Assembly: GCF_013408655.1 (NCBI RefSeq)
Contig: NZ_JACCBP010000001.1
Span: 372,001-436,000, forward strand
Length of the DNA: 64,000 nt
Source of the DNA: Pigmentiphaga litoralis
Lineage (GTDB): Bacteria > Pseudomonadota > Gammaproteobacteria > Burkholderiales > Burkholderiaceae_B
Direction: 5' to 3'
The notes under the pieces are model-generated. The model was not told the origin of the DNA. It saw only the letters and a list, made by a program, of their open reading frames with translations, and made no database searches. Below, one piece after another: positions 44,981 to 53,926 of the stretch. Each line of letters starts with the position of its first letter. The stretch's first letter is position 1. The position numbers and the translations under genes are program-made.

Positions 44981-45397
44981 ATGACCCCTACGTTTTTCAC
45001 CCGGCTAGTCCACATGGTTTTTCAGGTGGCATTGCTCATCGGCATCTGGTGGGCGTGCGACGTCGTCGTGCACCTGCTGCATCTGCCGTTGTCGGGTGGC
45101 GTGCTCGGGCTGGGCGTGGTGCTGGCGCTGCTGTTTTCAGGCGTGCTGCGCGTGGACCGCGTCAAGCTGGGCGCGCAGTTGCTGCTGACCGAAATGATCC
45201 TGTTCTTCATCCCCGCCGTGGTCGCCATCGTGCGCTACCAGGACCTGCTGCTGCAAAGCGGCGTCAAACTGATGGCGCTGATCGTGATCGGGAATGCCTG
45301 TGTGATGTTCCTGACGGCATTTGCGGTCGAGGCCATCGTGCGCCGGGGCGGGCCAGGGCGCGGCCTGCCCGCCGCGCCGCAGGAGCAGCCGGCATGA
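44981..45397 (+). CDS. cidA: CidA/LrgA-family holin-like membrane protein
   Basis: 138 residues with four predicted membrane helices (first MVFQVALLIGIWWACDVVVH; SGGVLGLGVVLALLFSGVL; MILFFIPAVVAIV; KLMALIVIGNACVMFLTAF, shown separately). These proteins form small membrane oligomers linked to cell lysis and to acetate/pyruvate handling. The stop overlaps the lrgB start (ATGATG). Confidence 0.9.
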   Translation: MTPTFFTRLVHMVFQVALLIGIWWACDVVVHLLHLPLSGGVLGLGVVLALLFSGVLRVDRVKLGAQLLLTEMILFFIPAVVAIVRYQDLLLQSGVKLMALIVIGNACVMFLTAFAVEAIVRRGGPGRGLPAAPQEQPA

Positions 45398-46074
45398 TGC
45401 TCGCAGCCTTCTGCGTGCTGCTGACGGTTGCCCTGTACTTCGCGAACAAGCAGCTGTACCGCCGCTATCCGCGTCTGCTGTTCAGCCCGGTGATCCTGAC
45501 CCCGGCCCTGATCGTGATGGCGCTGGTGGTGATCGGCATTCCGTTCGATACCTACCTGAGCGATACGCACTGGCTGCTGTGGTTCCTGGGCCCGGCTACC
45601 GTGGCGTTTGCGGTGCCGATCTACCAGCATCGCACCCTGATCCGCGATCACTGGATGGCGCTGGCGGCCGGCACGGTCATCGGCGTGACGGTGGCGGTGT
45701 CCACGTCGTGGGGGCTCGGGCAGGTGTTCGAACTGCCGCCAGATGTGGCGCACAGCCTGCTGCTGCGGTCGGTGTCCACCCCGTTCGCGCTGGAAATGGC
45801 CACGCAGATGGGCGGCCGCGCCGACATGACGGCCATGTTCGTGGTGTTTACCGGCCTGGCCGGCATCATTACCGGTGAACTGATCCTGGCGCTGCTGCCA
45901 AGAAAGTCTTCCCTTTCGCGCGGGGCCAGCTACGGCGCCACGGCGCATGCGCTGGGCACGGTCAAGGCGCGGGAACATTCCGAGCAGACCGGCGTGATGG
46001 CGAGCCTGCTCATGATCTTCAGCGGATTGCTGATGGTCGCCCTGTTGCCCGTGTTGTCGCGTTTGTTCGTCTAG
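45394..46074 (+). CDS. lrgB: LrgB/CidB-family membrane protein
   Basis: 226 residues with several membrane helices and the family motifs SVSTPFALEMATQMGG and SYGATAHALGTVKA. Partner of the preceding protein. AGGAG seven bases before the start supports 45394. Its exact function (anti-holin or carboxylate export) remains open in the family. Confidence 0.92.
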   Translation: MMLAAFCVLLTVALYFANKQLYRRYPRLLFSPVILTPALIVMALVVIGIPFDTYLSDTHWLLWFLGPATVAFAVPIYQHRTLIRDHWMALAAGTVIGVTVAVSTSWGLGQVFELPPDVAHSLLLRSVSTPFALEMATQMGGRADMTAMFVVFTGLAGIITGELILALLPRKSSLSRGASYGATAHALGTVKAREHSEQTGVMASLLMIFSGLLMVALLPVLSRLFV

Positions 46075-46113
46075 GCCTGGAACCCCGGGCCGCGTTCACA
46101 GGTCTGACGGTCC

Positions 46114-47010
46114 ATGACTCGATCCTTTCCTCTCTGGCGCAGCCTGGCCGCGCTTGGCAGCCTTCTTGCGGCCGTCACCGGTTGCTCCAGTTGGGACACG
46201 TGGCAACGCGAAAAGATATTCGCGCCAGCCCGCACCGACGGCAGCTGGTATCGCGAGCCCCTGGCGGGCACCGACCAGTTCGACCTGGCTCTTGCCAGCG
46301 GCGACAAAGTCCACGCCTGGTATTGGCAGAACCCCGACCCCAAGGCCCCCGCCGTGCTGTATCTGCATGGATCGCGGTGGAACCTGAATGGCAGCGCGTT
46401 CCGGATCGAACGCTGGGCCGACATGGGCTTTTCAGTGTTGGCGATCGACTATCGGGGGTTCGGCAAGTCCACCGAAATCCTGCCGTCCGAAACGTCGGCC
46501 TACGAAGACGCGACTGCCGCCCTGCTCGAACTGGCGCGCCGCCAGCCGGACCCGTCCAAACGGTTTGTGTATGGCCACAGCCTGGGGGGCGCCGTGGCGG
46601 TCGAACTGGCCTCGCAGGCCACGCCCGCCGCGCCGTTTGCCGGCCTGATCGTCGAATCCAGCTTTACCAGCATCGGTGAAATGGTCCAGACGACCAAGTA
46701 CGGCTGGATCCCCGGGCTGCCCATTCTGGTGACGCAGGACTTCAATTCGAAAAAGAAGATGTCGCGGGTGACGGCGCCGGTGCTGATCATCCATGGCACC
46801 AGCGACTCGGTCATTCCGCACACCATGAGCGACCAGTTGCTGGCGGCCGCCACGTCGGCGCCGCCCGATCTGCGCCGTCTGCTCAAGGTGGAAGGGGCGT
46901 CGCACTCGAACGCCAGCCGCAGCGGGCCGGCGTATGTGCAAGCGGTGCAGTCCTTCGTGCGCGACGCGTCGAAGGCGTATGCGGCGCCCGCGGCGATCGC
47001 CGGGAAGTAG
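46114..47010 (+). CDS. Alpha/beta hydrolase lipoprotein (esterase-like)
   Basis: 298 residues. The N-terminus is a lipoprotein signal with lipobox AVTGC near residue 25. The nucleophile motif GHSLGGAVAVE is near residue 155, the Asp in IHGTSDSVIP near 230 and the His in EGASHSN near 268. It is a membrane-anchored periplasmic esterase of the YfhR/BEM46-like group. Substrate unknown. Confidence 0.88.
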   Translation: MTRSFPLWRSLAALGSLLAAVTGCSSWDTWQREKIFAPARTDGSWYREPLAGTDQFDLALASGDKVHAWYWQNPDPKAPAVLYLHGSRWNLNGSAFRIERWADMGFSVLAIDYRGFGKSTEILPSETSAYEDATAALLELARRQPDPSKRFVYGHSLGGAVAVELASQATPAAPFAGLIVESSFTSIGEMVQTTKYGWIPGLPILVTQDFNSKKKMSRVTAPVLIIHGTSDSVIPHTMSDQLLAAATSAPPDLRRLLKVEGASHSNASRSGPAYVQAVQSFVRDASKAYAAPAAIAGK

Positions 47011-47079
47011 GCTCAGGCTACTGCCTGACCGGCAGTGATCCGAAACCTGCTCGTCGCGGGATCCTGCCGCCGCCGCGCG

Positions 47080-47805
47080 TTACCGCTTTTCGTACTGCTT
47101 GCTGCCGAACATGTTCTCGAATGACGTCGCATCCTGCGGCTTGCGCTGGTCGGCCAGCACCGCCACGCCGCGTTGGGCGGCCGGGCGGCTCTGGATCTCG
47201 TCGTACCAGCGCTTGACGTTCGGGAAGTCGGCCAGGTCCACGCCCTGGTTGGCGTGGGACCGGGTCCAGGGCCAGCAGGCCATGTCGGCAATCGTGTAGT
47301 TGCGCCCGGCCAGGAAGGCGTGCTGCGACAACTGCTTGTCCATCACGCCGTACAGGCGGCGCGACTCGTTGGTATAGCGGTTGATCGCATAGTCGATCTT
47401 TTCAGGGGAATACATGCGAAAGTGGTGCGCCTGGCCCAGCATCGGACCCAAGCCGCCCATCTGGAACATCAGCCACTGCAGCGTGTTGTAGCGTTCGCGG
47501 TCGGTCTTGCCCAGGAACTTGCCGGTCTTGCCTGCCAGATACAGCAGGATAGCGCCGGATTCGAACAGCGAAATCGGCTTGCCGTCCGGACCTTCCGGAT
47601 CGATGATCGCCGGGATCTTGTTGTTCGGGCTGATCGCCAGGAATTCTTCCTTGAACTGATCCCCCGCGCCGATGTTGACCGCCGTGACCGTGTACGGCAG
47701 CTTGCACTCTTCGAGCATGATGTGCACTTTGTGGCCGTTGGGCGTTGGCCAGGTATGGACCTCGATCGGTTGCTGCTGGGCCGGCTGGGCGCGGGGTGTC
47801 GTCAT
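47080..47805 (-). CDS. Glutathione S-transferase (YfcG/YghU-like)
   Basis: 241 residues. Thioredoxin-like N-domain with TPNGHKVHIMLEE, where the Thr/Asn pair replaces the usual Ser/Tyr, and NNKIPAIIDP as the cis-Pro glutathione site. The C-domain is helical (MACWPWTRSHANQG). YfcG-type members show disulfide-bond reductase activity. Single gene. Confidence 0.9.
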   Translation of the reverse strand: MTTPRAQPAQQQPIEVHTWPTPNGHKVHIMLEECKLPYTVTAVNIGAGDQFKEEFLAISPNNKIPAIIDPEGPDGKPISLFESGAILLYLAGKTGKFLGKTDRERYNTLQWLMFQMGGLGPMLGQAHHFRMYSPEKIDYAINRYTNESRRLYGVMDKQLSQHAFLAGRNYTIADMACWPWTRSHANQGVDLADFPNVKRWYDEIQSRPAAQRGVAVLADQRKPQDATSFENMFGSKQYEKR

Positions 47806-48006
47806 TCACTACTCCGTCAAGAGGCGTGCGCTAAGAGACTGCGCAGGATGTCAAACGCCGATTATCAGGGAATCGTTTGCGGTTTTGCACCAATAACCCC
47901 GGGGTTCACCGGGCTTTCTTGGTAACCACGTTTCCGGTATAGGCGTGATCGGGGGATAATACCGGGCTATCCGCCGCGTGCGCTTGTCCCGTCCCAGAAC
48001 CTTCCC

Positions 48007-49014
48007 ATGACCCGTCCCCGCTTTCTTCCCGACAACTTCACGCTCAGCCTGTTGGCGACCGTGTGTATTGCCAGTTTCCTTCCCTGTTCCGGCCAGACCG
48101 CGGTCGTGTTCGAGTGGATCACCGACATCGCCATCGGCCTGCTGTTCTTTCTGCATGGCGCCAAGCTGTCGCGCGAAGCCATCGTGGCGGGCATCACCCA
48201 CTGGCGCTTGCACATCCTGATTTTCCTGTGCACGTTCGCCATGTTCCCGGTGCTGGGCGTGGCGCTCAAGCCGCTGCTGTCGCCCATGGTCACGCCCGAG
48301 CTGTACACCGGCATCCTGTTCCTGTGCGCCTTGCCGGCCACGGTGCAGTCGGCGATTGCGCTCACGTCCATCGCGCGGGGCAATATCCCGGCCGCGATCT
48401 GCAGCGCGTCGGCGTCCAGCCTGCTGGGCATCTTCCTGACGCCGCTGCTGGTCAGCGTGATCCTGACAACCAGCGGCACGCACGCCATGTCGTTCGACGC
48501 CATCGGCAAGATCCTGCTGCAACTGCTGCTGCCCTTTGTGCTGGGCCAGATCGCGCGCCGCTGGATCGGCGGCTGGGTCACCAAGCACCGCGCCATGCTC
48601 AAGTACGTGGACCAGGGCTCGATCCTGCTGGTCGTGTACACCGCCTTCAGTGAAGCCGTGGTGGGTGGCCTGTGGAGCCAGGTGTCGGGCACGGTGCTGG
48701 CCGGTCTGCTGGCGGTGTGCGCCGTCATCCTGTTCATCGCCTTGCTGTTCACGACCTTTATCAGCCGCGCGCTGGGTTTCTCGAAAGAAGACGAGATCAC
48801 CATCGTGTTCTGCGGATCCAAGAAGAGCCTGGCCTCGGGCATCCCGATGGCGAAGGTGCTGTTTTCGAGCGGCGCCGTGGGCGCCATCGTGCTGCCCATG
48901 ATGCTGTTCCACCAGATGCAGCTGATGGTGTGCGCGGTGCTGGCGCGCCGGTACGCGTCGCGGGTGGAAGAGCCGCTGGAAGTCGAAGCGCCGAAGGTCA
49001 AGCCAGCGGCCTGA
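48007..49014 (+). CDS. SBF-like (YfeH) sodium:organic anion symporter family transporter
   Basis: 335 residues with about ten membrane helices, and family motifs GLLFFLHGAKLSREA and CGSKKSLASGIPMAKVLF. The family takes up or exports organic anions with sodium; the substrate is not clear. It is followed by a strong terminator. Confidence 0.9.
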   Translation: MTRPRFLPDNFTLSLLATVCIASFLPCSGQTAVVFEWITDIAIGLLFFLHGAKLSREAIVAGITHWRLHILIFLCTFAMFPVLGVALKPLLSPMVTPELYTGILFLCALPATVQSAIALTSIARGNIPAAICSASASSLLGIFLTPLLVSVILTTSGTHAMSFDAIGKILLQLLLPFVLGQIARRWIGGWVTKHRAMLKYVDQGSILLVVYTAFSEAVVGGLWSQVSGTVLAGLLAVCAVILFIALLFTTFISRALGFSKEDEITIVFCGSKKSLASGIPMAKVLFSSGAVGAIVLPMMLFHQMQLMVCAVLARRYASRVEEPLEVEAPKVKPAA

Positions 49015-49042
49015 CCGGTAGGCCCGGTCGGCCCGGCAATAC

Positions 49043-49080
49043 AAAAGTCCGCACGGCGTTGGCCGATGCGGACTTTTTTT
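49043..49080 (+). terminator. Rho-independent terminator after the SBF transporter
   Basis: Stem AAAAGTCCGCA / TGCGGACTTTT followed by seven T. It lies 29 bases after the transporter stop and could work in both directions because of the A-run. Confidence 0.9.
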
Positions 49081-49125
49081 ATGGCTTTGCGGGGATGGCG
49101 CGTGAGGCGCTGTGCTGCGCCCCGA

Positions 49126-50328
49126 TCAGTGGAAATGCGTCGGCGACGTATCCGCTTCTTCGGGCGGCTCGGCGTGGACCATCTCGCCCAGCGGATTCGG
49201 AAAGTAGGGCGCGCCGCAGTCTTCGCAGAATTCCAGCGGCATCAGGCCCGGCAGGCGTCGGATGTCATCCACGCCCAGTTCCTTCAGGATACTGGCGATC
49301 TGTTCAATGGTGGGCGACTCTTCGGTATCGTCGTCCCGGCCGAACACCGGCCACGTCGCGCCGTAGATCACGTCGTTACGGTTGCGGGCGGTGAAACCCA
49401 CGCGATATTCCTCGATATCCGTCTCGCCGCAGCCGGCAATCACTGCCCGCAACTGCGCGGGCGGCATGTTCAGCGCCGTTTCGATCCAGCTGACGGCTGC
49501 CTGCATCGACAAGGGGCGGACCCGGCGGTCGGCTTCACGGTTGTTGACGTAATAGGCGTCAGGCAACAGGCATTCAAAGCCGCAACCGGGCAGCAGGTCC
49601 GCAAAGATGGGCGTGGCCTGGGCGACCCAGGCGTCCAGGCATTCATCACGGCCGGTGGTGGCCGCGGCCGGGCCAGCGGCGCCCACGCCTTCCTGCCAGC
49701 GGAATACCGGCTTGCCGCGCGGCACCGCCACGGCGCCCACCACATAACGCGTGTCGGCCAACAAATTGGGTACGTCGGACGACGCCAGGGTAGATCGCGG
49801 CACGGGCAGTTCCAGGGCCCGCGCGCCCAGGCGCGTCAGCCACTGCAGCGTGGCGCTGAACGACCGGGGCATCTGGTCCACGCTGTAGAGTTCGGACGCC
49901 AGCGCCAGGCGGACGTCGGCGGCCAGGATGTGGCCATGCAGGTGCGCGCTCAGCGCGTCCAGCGATTCCTGGCGGATGCGGCCCGACGGGATGGTGAATC
50001 GCGTCCAGGCCACCACGGGCGCGACCACCAGCAGCACGTCATAGGACTCGCCATCCTTTTCCATGAAGGTGGATTCGGACAGCGTCTCGGCCTGTTCGAC
50101 CAGGATTTCGTAGCCGCCCGCATCGGTTTCCAGCAGCGCGTCCAGCGCCGCTTCGACCGCGCCGTCCTGCCCGGCGTGGAGCAGCTTGCCCAGCAGGGTT
50201 TCGATCTCGCGTTCCCAGTAACGGTCTTCCACACGGCTGCCGGAGCCATTGAGGGCTAACGACAGTGCGACGAGCCGTTCGGCGTCACGGGTGTAGCGGG
50301 CGTTGGTTTTGTTGCGGGGTCGGGCCAT
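49126..50328 (-). CDS. DUF2863 family protein
   Basis: 400 residues, soluble, acidic. The N-terminal MARPRNKTNARYTRDAERLV and the C-terminal LEFCEDCGAPYFPNPLGEMVH (with a Cys pair) are typical of DUF2863 proteins of Burkholderiales. No catalytic motif seen. It is a single gene. Function unknown. Confidence 0.88.
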   Translation of the reverse strand: MARPRNKTNARYTRDAERLVALSLALNGSGSRVEDRYWEREIETLLGKLLHAGQDGAVEAALDALLETDAGGYEILVEQAETLSESTFMEKDGESYDVLLVVAPVVAWTRFTIPSGRIRQESLDALSAHLHGHILAADVRLALASELYSVDQMPRSFSATLQWLTRLGARALELPVPRSTLASSDVPNLLADTRYVVGAVAVPRGKPVFRWQEGVGAAGPAAATTGRDECLDAWVAQATPIFADLLPGCGFECLLPDAYYVNNREADRRVRPLSMQAAVSWIETALNMPPAQLRAVIAGCGETDIEEYRVGFTARNRNDVIYGATWPVFGRDDDTEESPTIEQIASILKELGVDDIRRLPGLMPLEFCEDCGAPYFPNPLGEMVHAEPPEEADTSPTHFH

Positions 50329-50418
50329 GGAGGATCTGATTCGCTTGCGGGGGATAACAACCCGCTAGTGTATCTCCGTCCCGGACCCGGCTCCCGGCGG
50401 CTCGTCCGAATGACCGGG

Positions 50419-51393
50419 CTATTCCTGGATGTTGGCGGCTTTGACCACAGCCGCCCAACGCGTCAGCTCGCTTTGCGTGTAGGCGCCCAGCTCCTTCGGG
50501 CCCATGAAGCGGGCTTCGGCGCCCAGTTCCGCCGCCTTCTTGCGGAAGGCGTCGGTGGCCATGATCTTGCCGATTTCGCCTGCCACCTTGTCGATCACCG
50601 GTTGCGGGGTGCCGGTCGGCGCGTACATGGCGAACCACGACGACACTTCCAGGTCAGGAAAACCCGCTTCGGGCGCCGACGGCACGTCCTTCAGGCTCTC
50701 GATGCGTTTGGTGTCGGTCACGGCCAGCGCGCGCAGCTTGCCCGACTGGATGTGGCCCATCAGCGGCGGCGGGGTGGTGATGGTCAGGTCGACTGCGCCG
50801 CTCAACAGGTCGGTCAGCGCCGGACCGGTGCCCTTGTAGGGCACGTGGGTGATGTCCACGCCTGCCTGCATCTTGAGGAGTTCGGTGGCCACCTGTTGCA
50901 GCGACCCGTTGCCCGACGACGCGTAGTTCAGCTTGTTCGGATTGGCCTTGGCGTAGCTGACCAGGTCTTTCAGGGTCTTGATCGGCAAGTTGGCGTTGAC
51001 CACGATCACCTGCGGCGCGGACAGCACGTTGGCCACGGGTGCAAAGTCCTTGATCGGGTCCCAAGTCAGGTTCTTGACCACGGCGGGCGTGATGACCTGA
51101 TAGCCGGAATACTGCAGCAGCATGGTGTAGCCGTCGGGCTTGGCGCGCGCCACGGCCTGGGCGGCGATGCCACCCGATGCGCCTGGGCGGTTTTCAACGA
51201 CAACGGGCTGGCCCAGCGCTTTGGACAGCGGTTCGGCAATCAGGCGGGCCGCCAGATCGGTCGTGCCGCCGGCCGCCGCCGAGGCGATCAGGGTGATCGG
51301 GCGTTGCGGGAAGGCGGCGTCGGCGGCGTGGGCCGTGGGGGCCAGCACGGCGAAGGAAACGGCAAGCGCGAGCGGGGTCAGGGTACGTAGCAT
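50419..51393 (-). CDS. Bug/TctC-family periplasmic receptor, second catabolic module
   Basis: 324 residues from ATG 51393 with GGAG eight bases before and a signal peptide ending PTAHAADAAFP. Bug motifs ITLIASAAAGGTTD, VVENRPGASG, NPNKLNYASSGNG and THVPYKG are present. It is the third gene of a CoA-transferase / lyase / Bug operon, the same set as at 7.2-10.4 kb. Confidence 0.93.
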   Translation of the reverse strand: MLRTLTPLALAVSFAVLAPTAHAADAAFPQRPITLIASAAAGGTTDLAARLIAEPLSKALGQPVVVENRPGASGGIAAQAVARAKPDGYTMLLQYSGYQVITPAVVKNLTWDPIKDFAPVANVLSAPQVIVVNANLPIKTLKDLVSYAKANPNKLNYASSGNGSLQQVATELLKMQAGVDITHVPYKGTGPALTDLLSGAVDLTITTPPPLMGHIQSGKLRALAVTDTKRIESLKDVPSAPEAGFPDLEVSSWFAMYAPTGTPQPVIDKVAGEIGKIMATDAFRKKAAELGAEARFMGPKELGAYTQSELTRWAAVVKAANIQE

Positions 51394-51553
51394 GGAGAGT
51401 CTCCGATATTGTTGTGGGTGATGCGTGGCGCGGCGAAAGTGCTCTGCGAAGTGGCGTGCCGCGGCCGGGTCAGTGGTCAGGGGGGTCAACGGTCGAGGTC
51501 AGCGGTCGTGGTCAGCGTTCGTGGTCAGCGGTCAAAAACAGGGCTAAGCGGGA

Positions 51554-52504
51554 TCACGCCGCGCCAAAGTGGTCCGCCAGCCAGGCCGGCGCGGGGTGCG
51601 TGCGCAGGCGCGGTCCGGCCGACAGCAACTGGTTGGACAAAGGCCGTTCCACCAGTTGCGGCAGGCCGGCCACGACGTCAAGCAAGGGCGTGAGCGTGAC
51701 GCCGGTGTCGACGCCCATGGTCTCGAACATGTGCACGAGTTCTTCGGTGTTGACGTTGCCACTGGCGCCGGGCGCGTACGGACAGCCGCCCAGGCCACCC
51801 GCTGCCGCGTCGAAACGCATGACGCCGACCTGCCAGGCGGCAAGTGCGTTGGCCAGGGCCATGCCGCGCGTGTTGTGCAGGTGGGCCGTGATGGCCACGT
51901 GGGGCAGGGCGCGCGACACCTCGTCGCAGATCGCCGCCACCTGGGTCGGGAAAGCCATGCCGGTGGTGTCGCACAAGGTGATGCCGGCCGCGCCGGCGTC
52001 GGCGAAGGTCCGGGCCAGGCGCAGCACTTCGGCAGGGTCGACGTCACCTTCAAACGGGCAGCCGAAGGTGCATGACAGGGACACCGTGCAGGCCACGCCC
52101 GCCTTGCTGGCCTCGGCCAGCATGGCCAGCAACTGTGCGGTCGACTGGTCGCGCGTCATGCGCAGATTGGCGCGATTGTGGGTTTCGCTGACCGACATCA
52201 CCAGATTCAGTTCGTCGGCGCGGCTGGACAGCGCCCGCTCCAGCCCGCGCAGGTTCGGCACCAGGCAGGTGTAGATCGTGCCAGGGCGGCGGGTGATGCG
52301 CTGCATGACCGCCTCGGCATCGGCCAGCGCCGGGATGGCCTTGGCCGACGTGAAACTGGTCACTTCGATGCGCTTGAAGCCGCAGGCCGACAGGGCGTCG
52401 ATAAAGGCGATCTTCTCGTCGGTCGGCACCTGGCGTTTTTCGATCTGCAGCCCGTCGCGCGGCGCCACCTCGTTCATTTCGATGCGGGTCGGTCCTTGGC
52501 TCAT
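51554..52504 (-). CDS. HMG-CoA-lyase-family acyl-CoA lyase, second copy
   Basis: 316 residues, the same length as the copy at 7221. Catalytic signatures NEVAPRDGLQ, ITAHLHNTRGMALAN and AAGGLGGCPYAPGASGN are present. The start overlaps the CoA-transferase stop by four bases. It presumably cleaves the CoA ester made by the transferase. The two copies differ in most positions, so they are old paralogues with different substrates. Confidence 0.92.
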   Translation of the reverse strand: MSQGPTRIEMNEVAPRDGLQIEKRQVPTDEKIAFIDALSACGFKRIEVTSFTSAKAIPALADAEAVMQRITRRPGTIYTCLVPNLRGLERALSSRADELNLVMSVSETHNRANLRMTRDQSTAQLLAMLAEASKAGVACTVSLSCTFGCPFEGDVDPAEVLRLARTFADAGAAGITLCDTTGMAFPTQVAAICDEVSRALPHVAITAHLHNTRGMALANALAAWQVGVMRFDAAAGGLGGCPYAPGASGNVNTEELVHMFETMGVDTGVTLTPLLDVVAGLPQLVERPLSNQLLSAGPRLRTHPAPAWLADHFGAA

Positions 52505-53697
52505 GCAATCACTCCCTTGCTGCGCAGCAGCGCGATCTGGTCGTTCGACAGGCCCGCTTCGTGCAGGATCTGGTCAGTATGTTCCCCCAGCGTGGGGGCG
52601 CGATGGCGAATGGCGCCCGGATGGGCCGACAGCCTTGGCACGATGCCGGGCATTTCCACCTCGATGCCGCTGGCTGCCGTGATCTTGGCGATCATGTCGC
52701 GCGCCCGATAGTGCGGATCTTCGGCAATATCGCGCGCGGTATAAATGCGGCCCGACGGCACCTGCGCTTCTCGCAAGGCTTCCAGGATGGCGCCACTGTC
52801 ATGCTGGGTGGTCCAGGCTTCGATCGCGGTATCCAGTTCCACCGAGCGCAATGCGCGTCCGTCATTGCGGGCCAGGTCAGGATCGTCGGCCAGGTCGGGG
52901 CGGCCCATCTTGCGCATCAGGCGGATAAAGATGCCATCGCCATTCGCGGCGATCAGGATGTACTCGCCATCGCCGCAGCGGTAGGCGTTCGACGGCGCAA
53001 TGCCGGGCAGCGCGCCGCCCGCAGGCTGACGCACCGCGCCAAACACCGAATATTCCGGCAGCAGACTCTCGCTCAGGTTGAACAGGCCTTCGTATAGGGC
53101 CGCGTCGATCACCTGGCCTTCGCCGCCGCGTGCGTCGCGTTCGTACAGGGCCAGCAGCAAGCCCAGCGCGCCGTGCAGGCCGGCAATCGTGTCACCCAGC
53201 GACAGGCCGGCACGCACCGGCGGGCGGCCGGGTTCACCTGTCAGATAGCGCAGGCCCGCCATGGCTTCGCCGATCGCGGCAAACCCGGGTTCGTCACGCT
53301 TGGGCCCGGTCTGGCCGTAGCCCGACACGCGCAGCATGATCAGACGCGGATTGATCGCATGCAGGGCTTCCCACGACATGCCCCACTTTTCCATCGTGCC
53401 CGGACGAAAGTTCTCGATCAGGATATCCGCGCTGGCGGCCAGCGTGCGCACCAGTTCCTGGCCGTCTTCCTGGCGCAGGTCGATACACACGGACTGCTTG
53501 CTGCGCGATTGCGCTTCCCACCAGACCGACGTGCCTTCATGCAGCAGACGCCACTTGCGCAGGGGGTCGCCCTGGCCAGGCGGTTCGATCTTGATGACCT
53601 GCGCGCCGAAATCGGCAAGGGTCTTGGCGGCGAAGGGTCCGGCAATCAGCTGGCCTAATTCGATGATCTTGATGCCATCAAGGATTTGGCGGGTCAT
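52501..53697 (-). CDS. Family III CoA-transferase (CaiB/BaiF), second copy
   Basis: 398 residues from ATG 53697 (GGAACACACC in front). GIKIIELGQLIAGPFAAKTLADFG and the catalytic Asp in LSLGDTIAGLHG are visible. It is first in the operon with lyase and Bug receptor. The order transferase-lyase differs from the first module, where the lyase comes first. Confidence 0.92.
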   Translation of the reverse strand: MTRQILDGIKIIELGQLIAGPFAAKTLADFGAQVIKIEPPGQGDPLRKWRLLHEGTSVWWEAQSRSKQSVCIDLRQEDGQELVRTLAASADILIENFRPGTMEKWGMSWEALHAINPRLIMLRVSGYGQTGPKRDEPGFAAIGEAMAGLRYLTGEPGRPPVRAGLSLGDTIAGLHGALGLLLALYERDARGGEGQVIDAALYEGLFNLSESLLPEYSVFGAVRQPAGGALPGIAPSNAYRCGDGEYILIAANGDGIFIRLMRKMGRPDLADDPDLARNDGRALRSVELDTAIEAWTTQHDSGAILEALREAQVPSGRIYTARDIAEDPHYRARDMIAKITAASGIEVEMPGIVPRLSAHPGAIRHRAPTLGEHTDQILHEAGLSNDQIALLRSKGVIA

Positions 53698-53926
53698 GGT
53701 GTGTTCCGTTATCGGGCAGGCTTGCAGTGTGCCCGACAGCCGGTGATGCCCGGAAGCGCCGATTCGGCAAACGGGCTTTCCCGATTCGCGAAGACAGGGA
53801 TTTACCCGAGCCACAGTTTCCAACATGACCGCACTAGTGGTTTGCACGAATCCCGGCTAGGCTGTTGGCTGAACCGCAGGCGACGGCGCGCGCCGGCCTG
53901 CCGCCCCGCCTGTTGGAGACTTCCCC

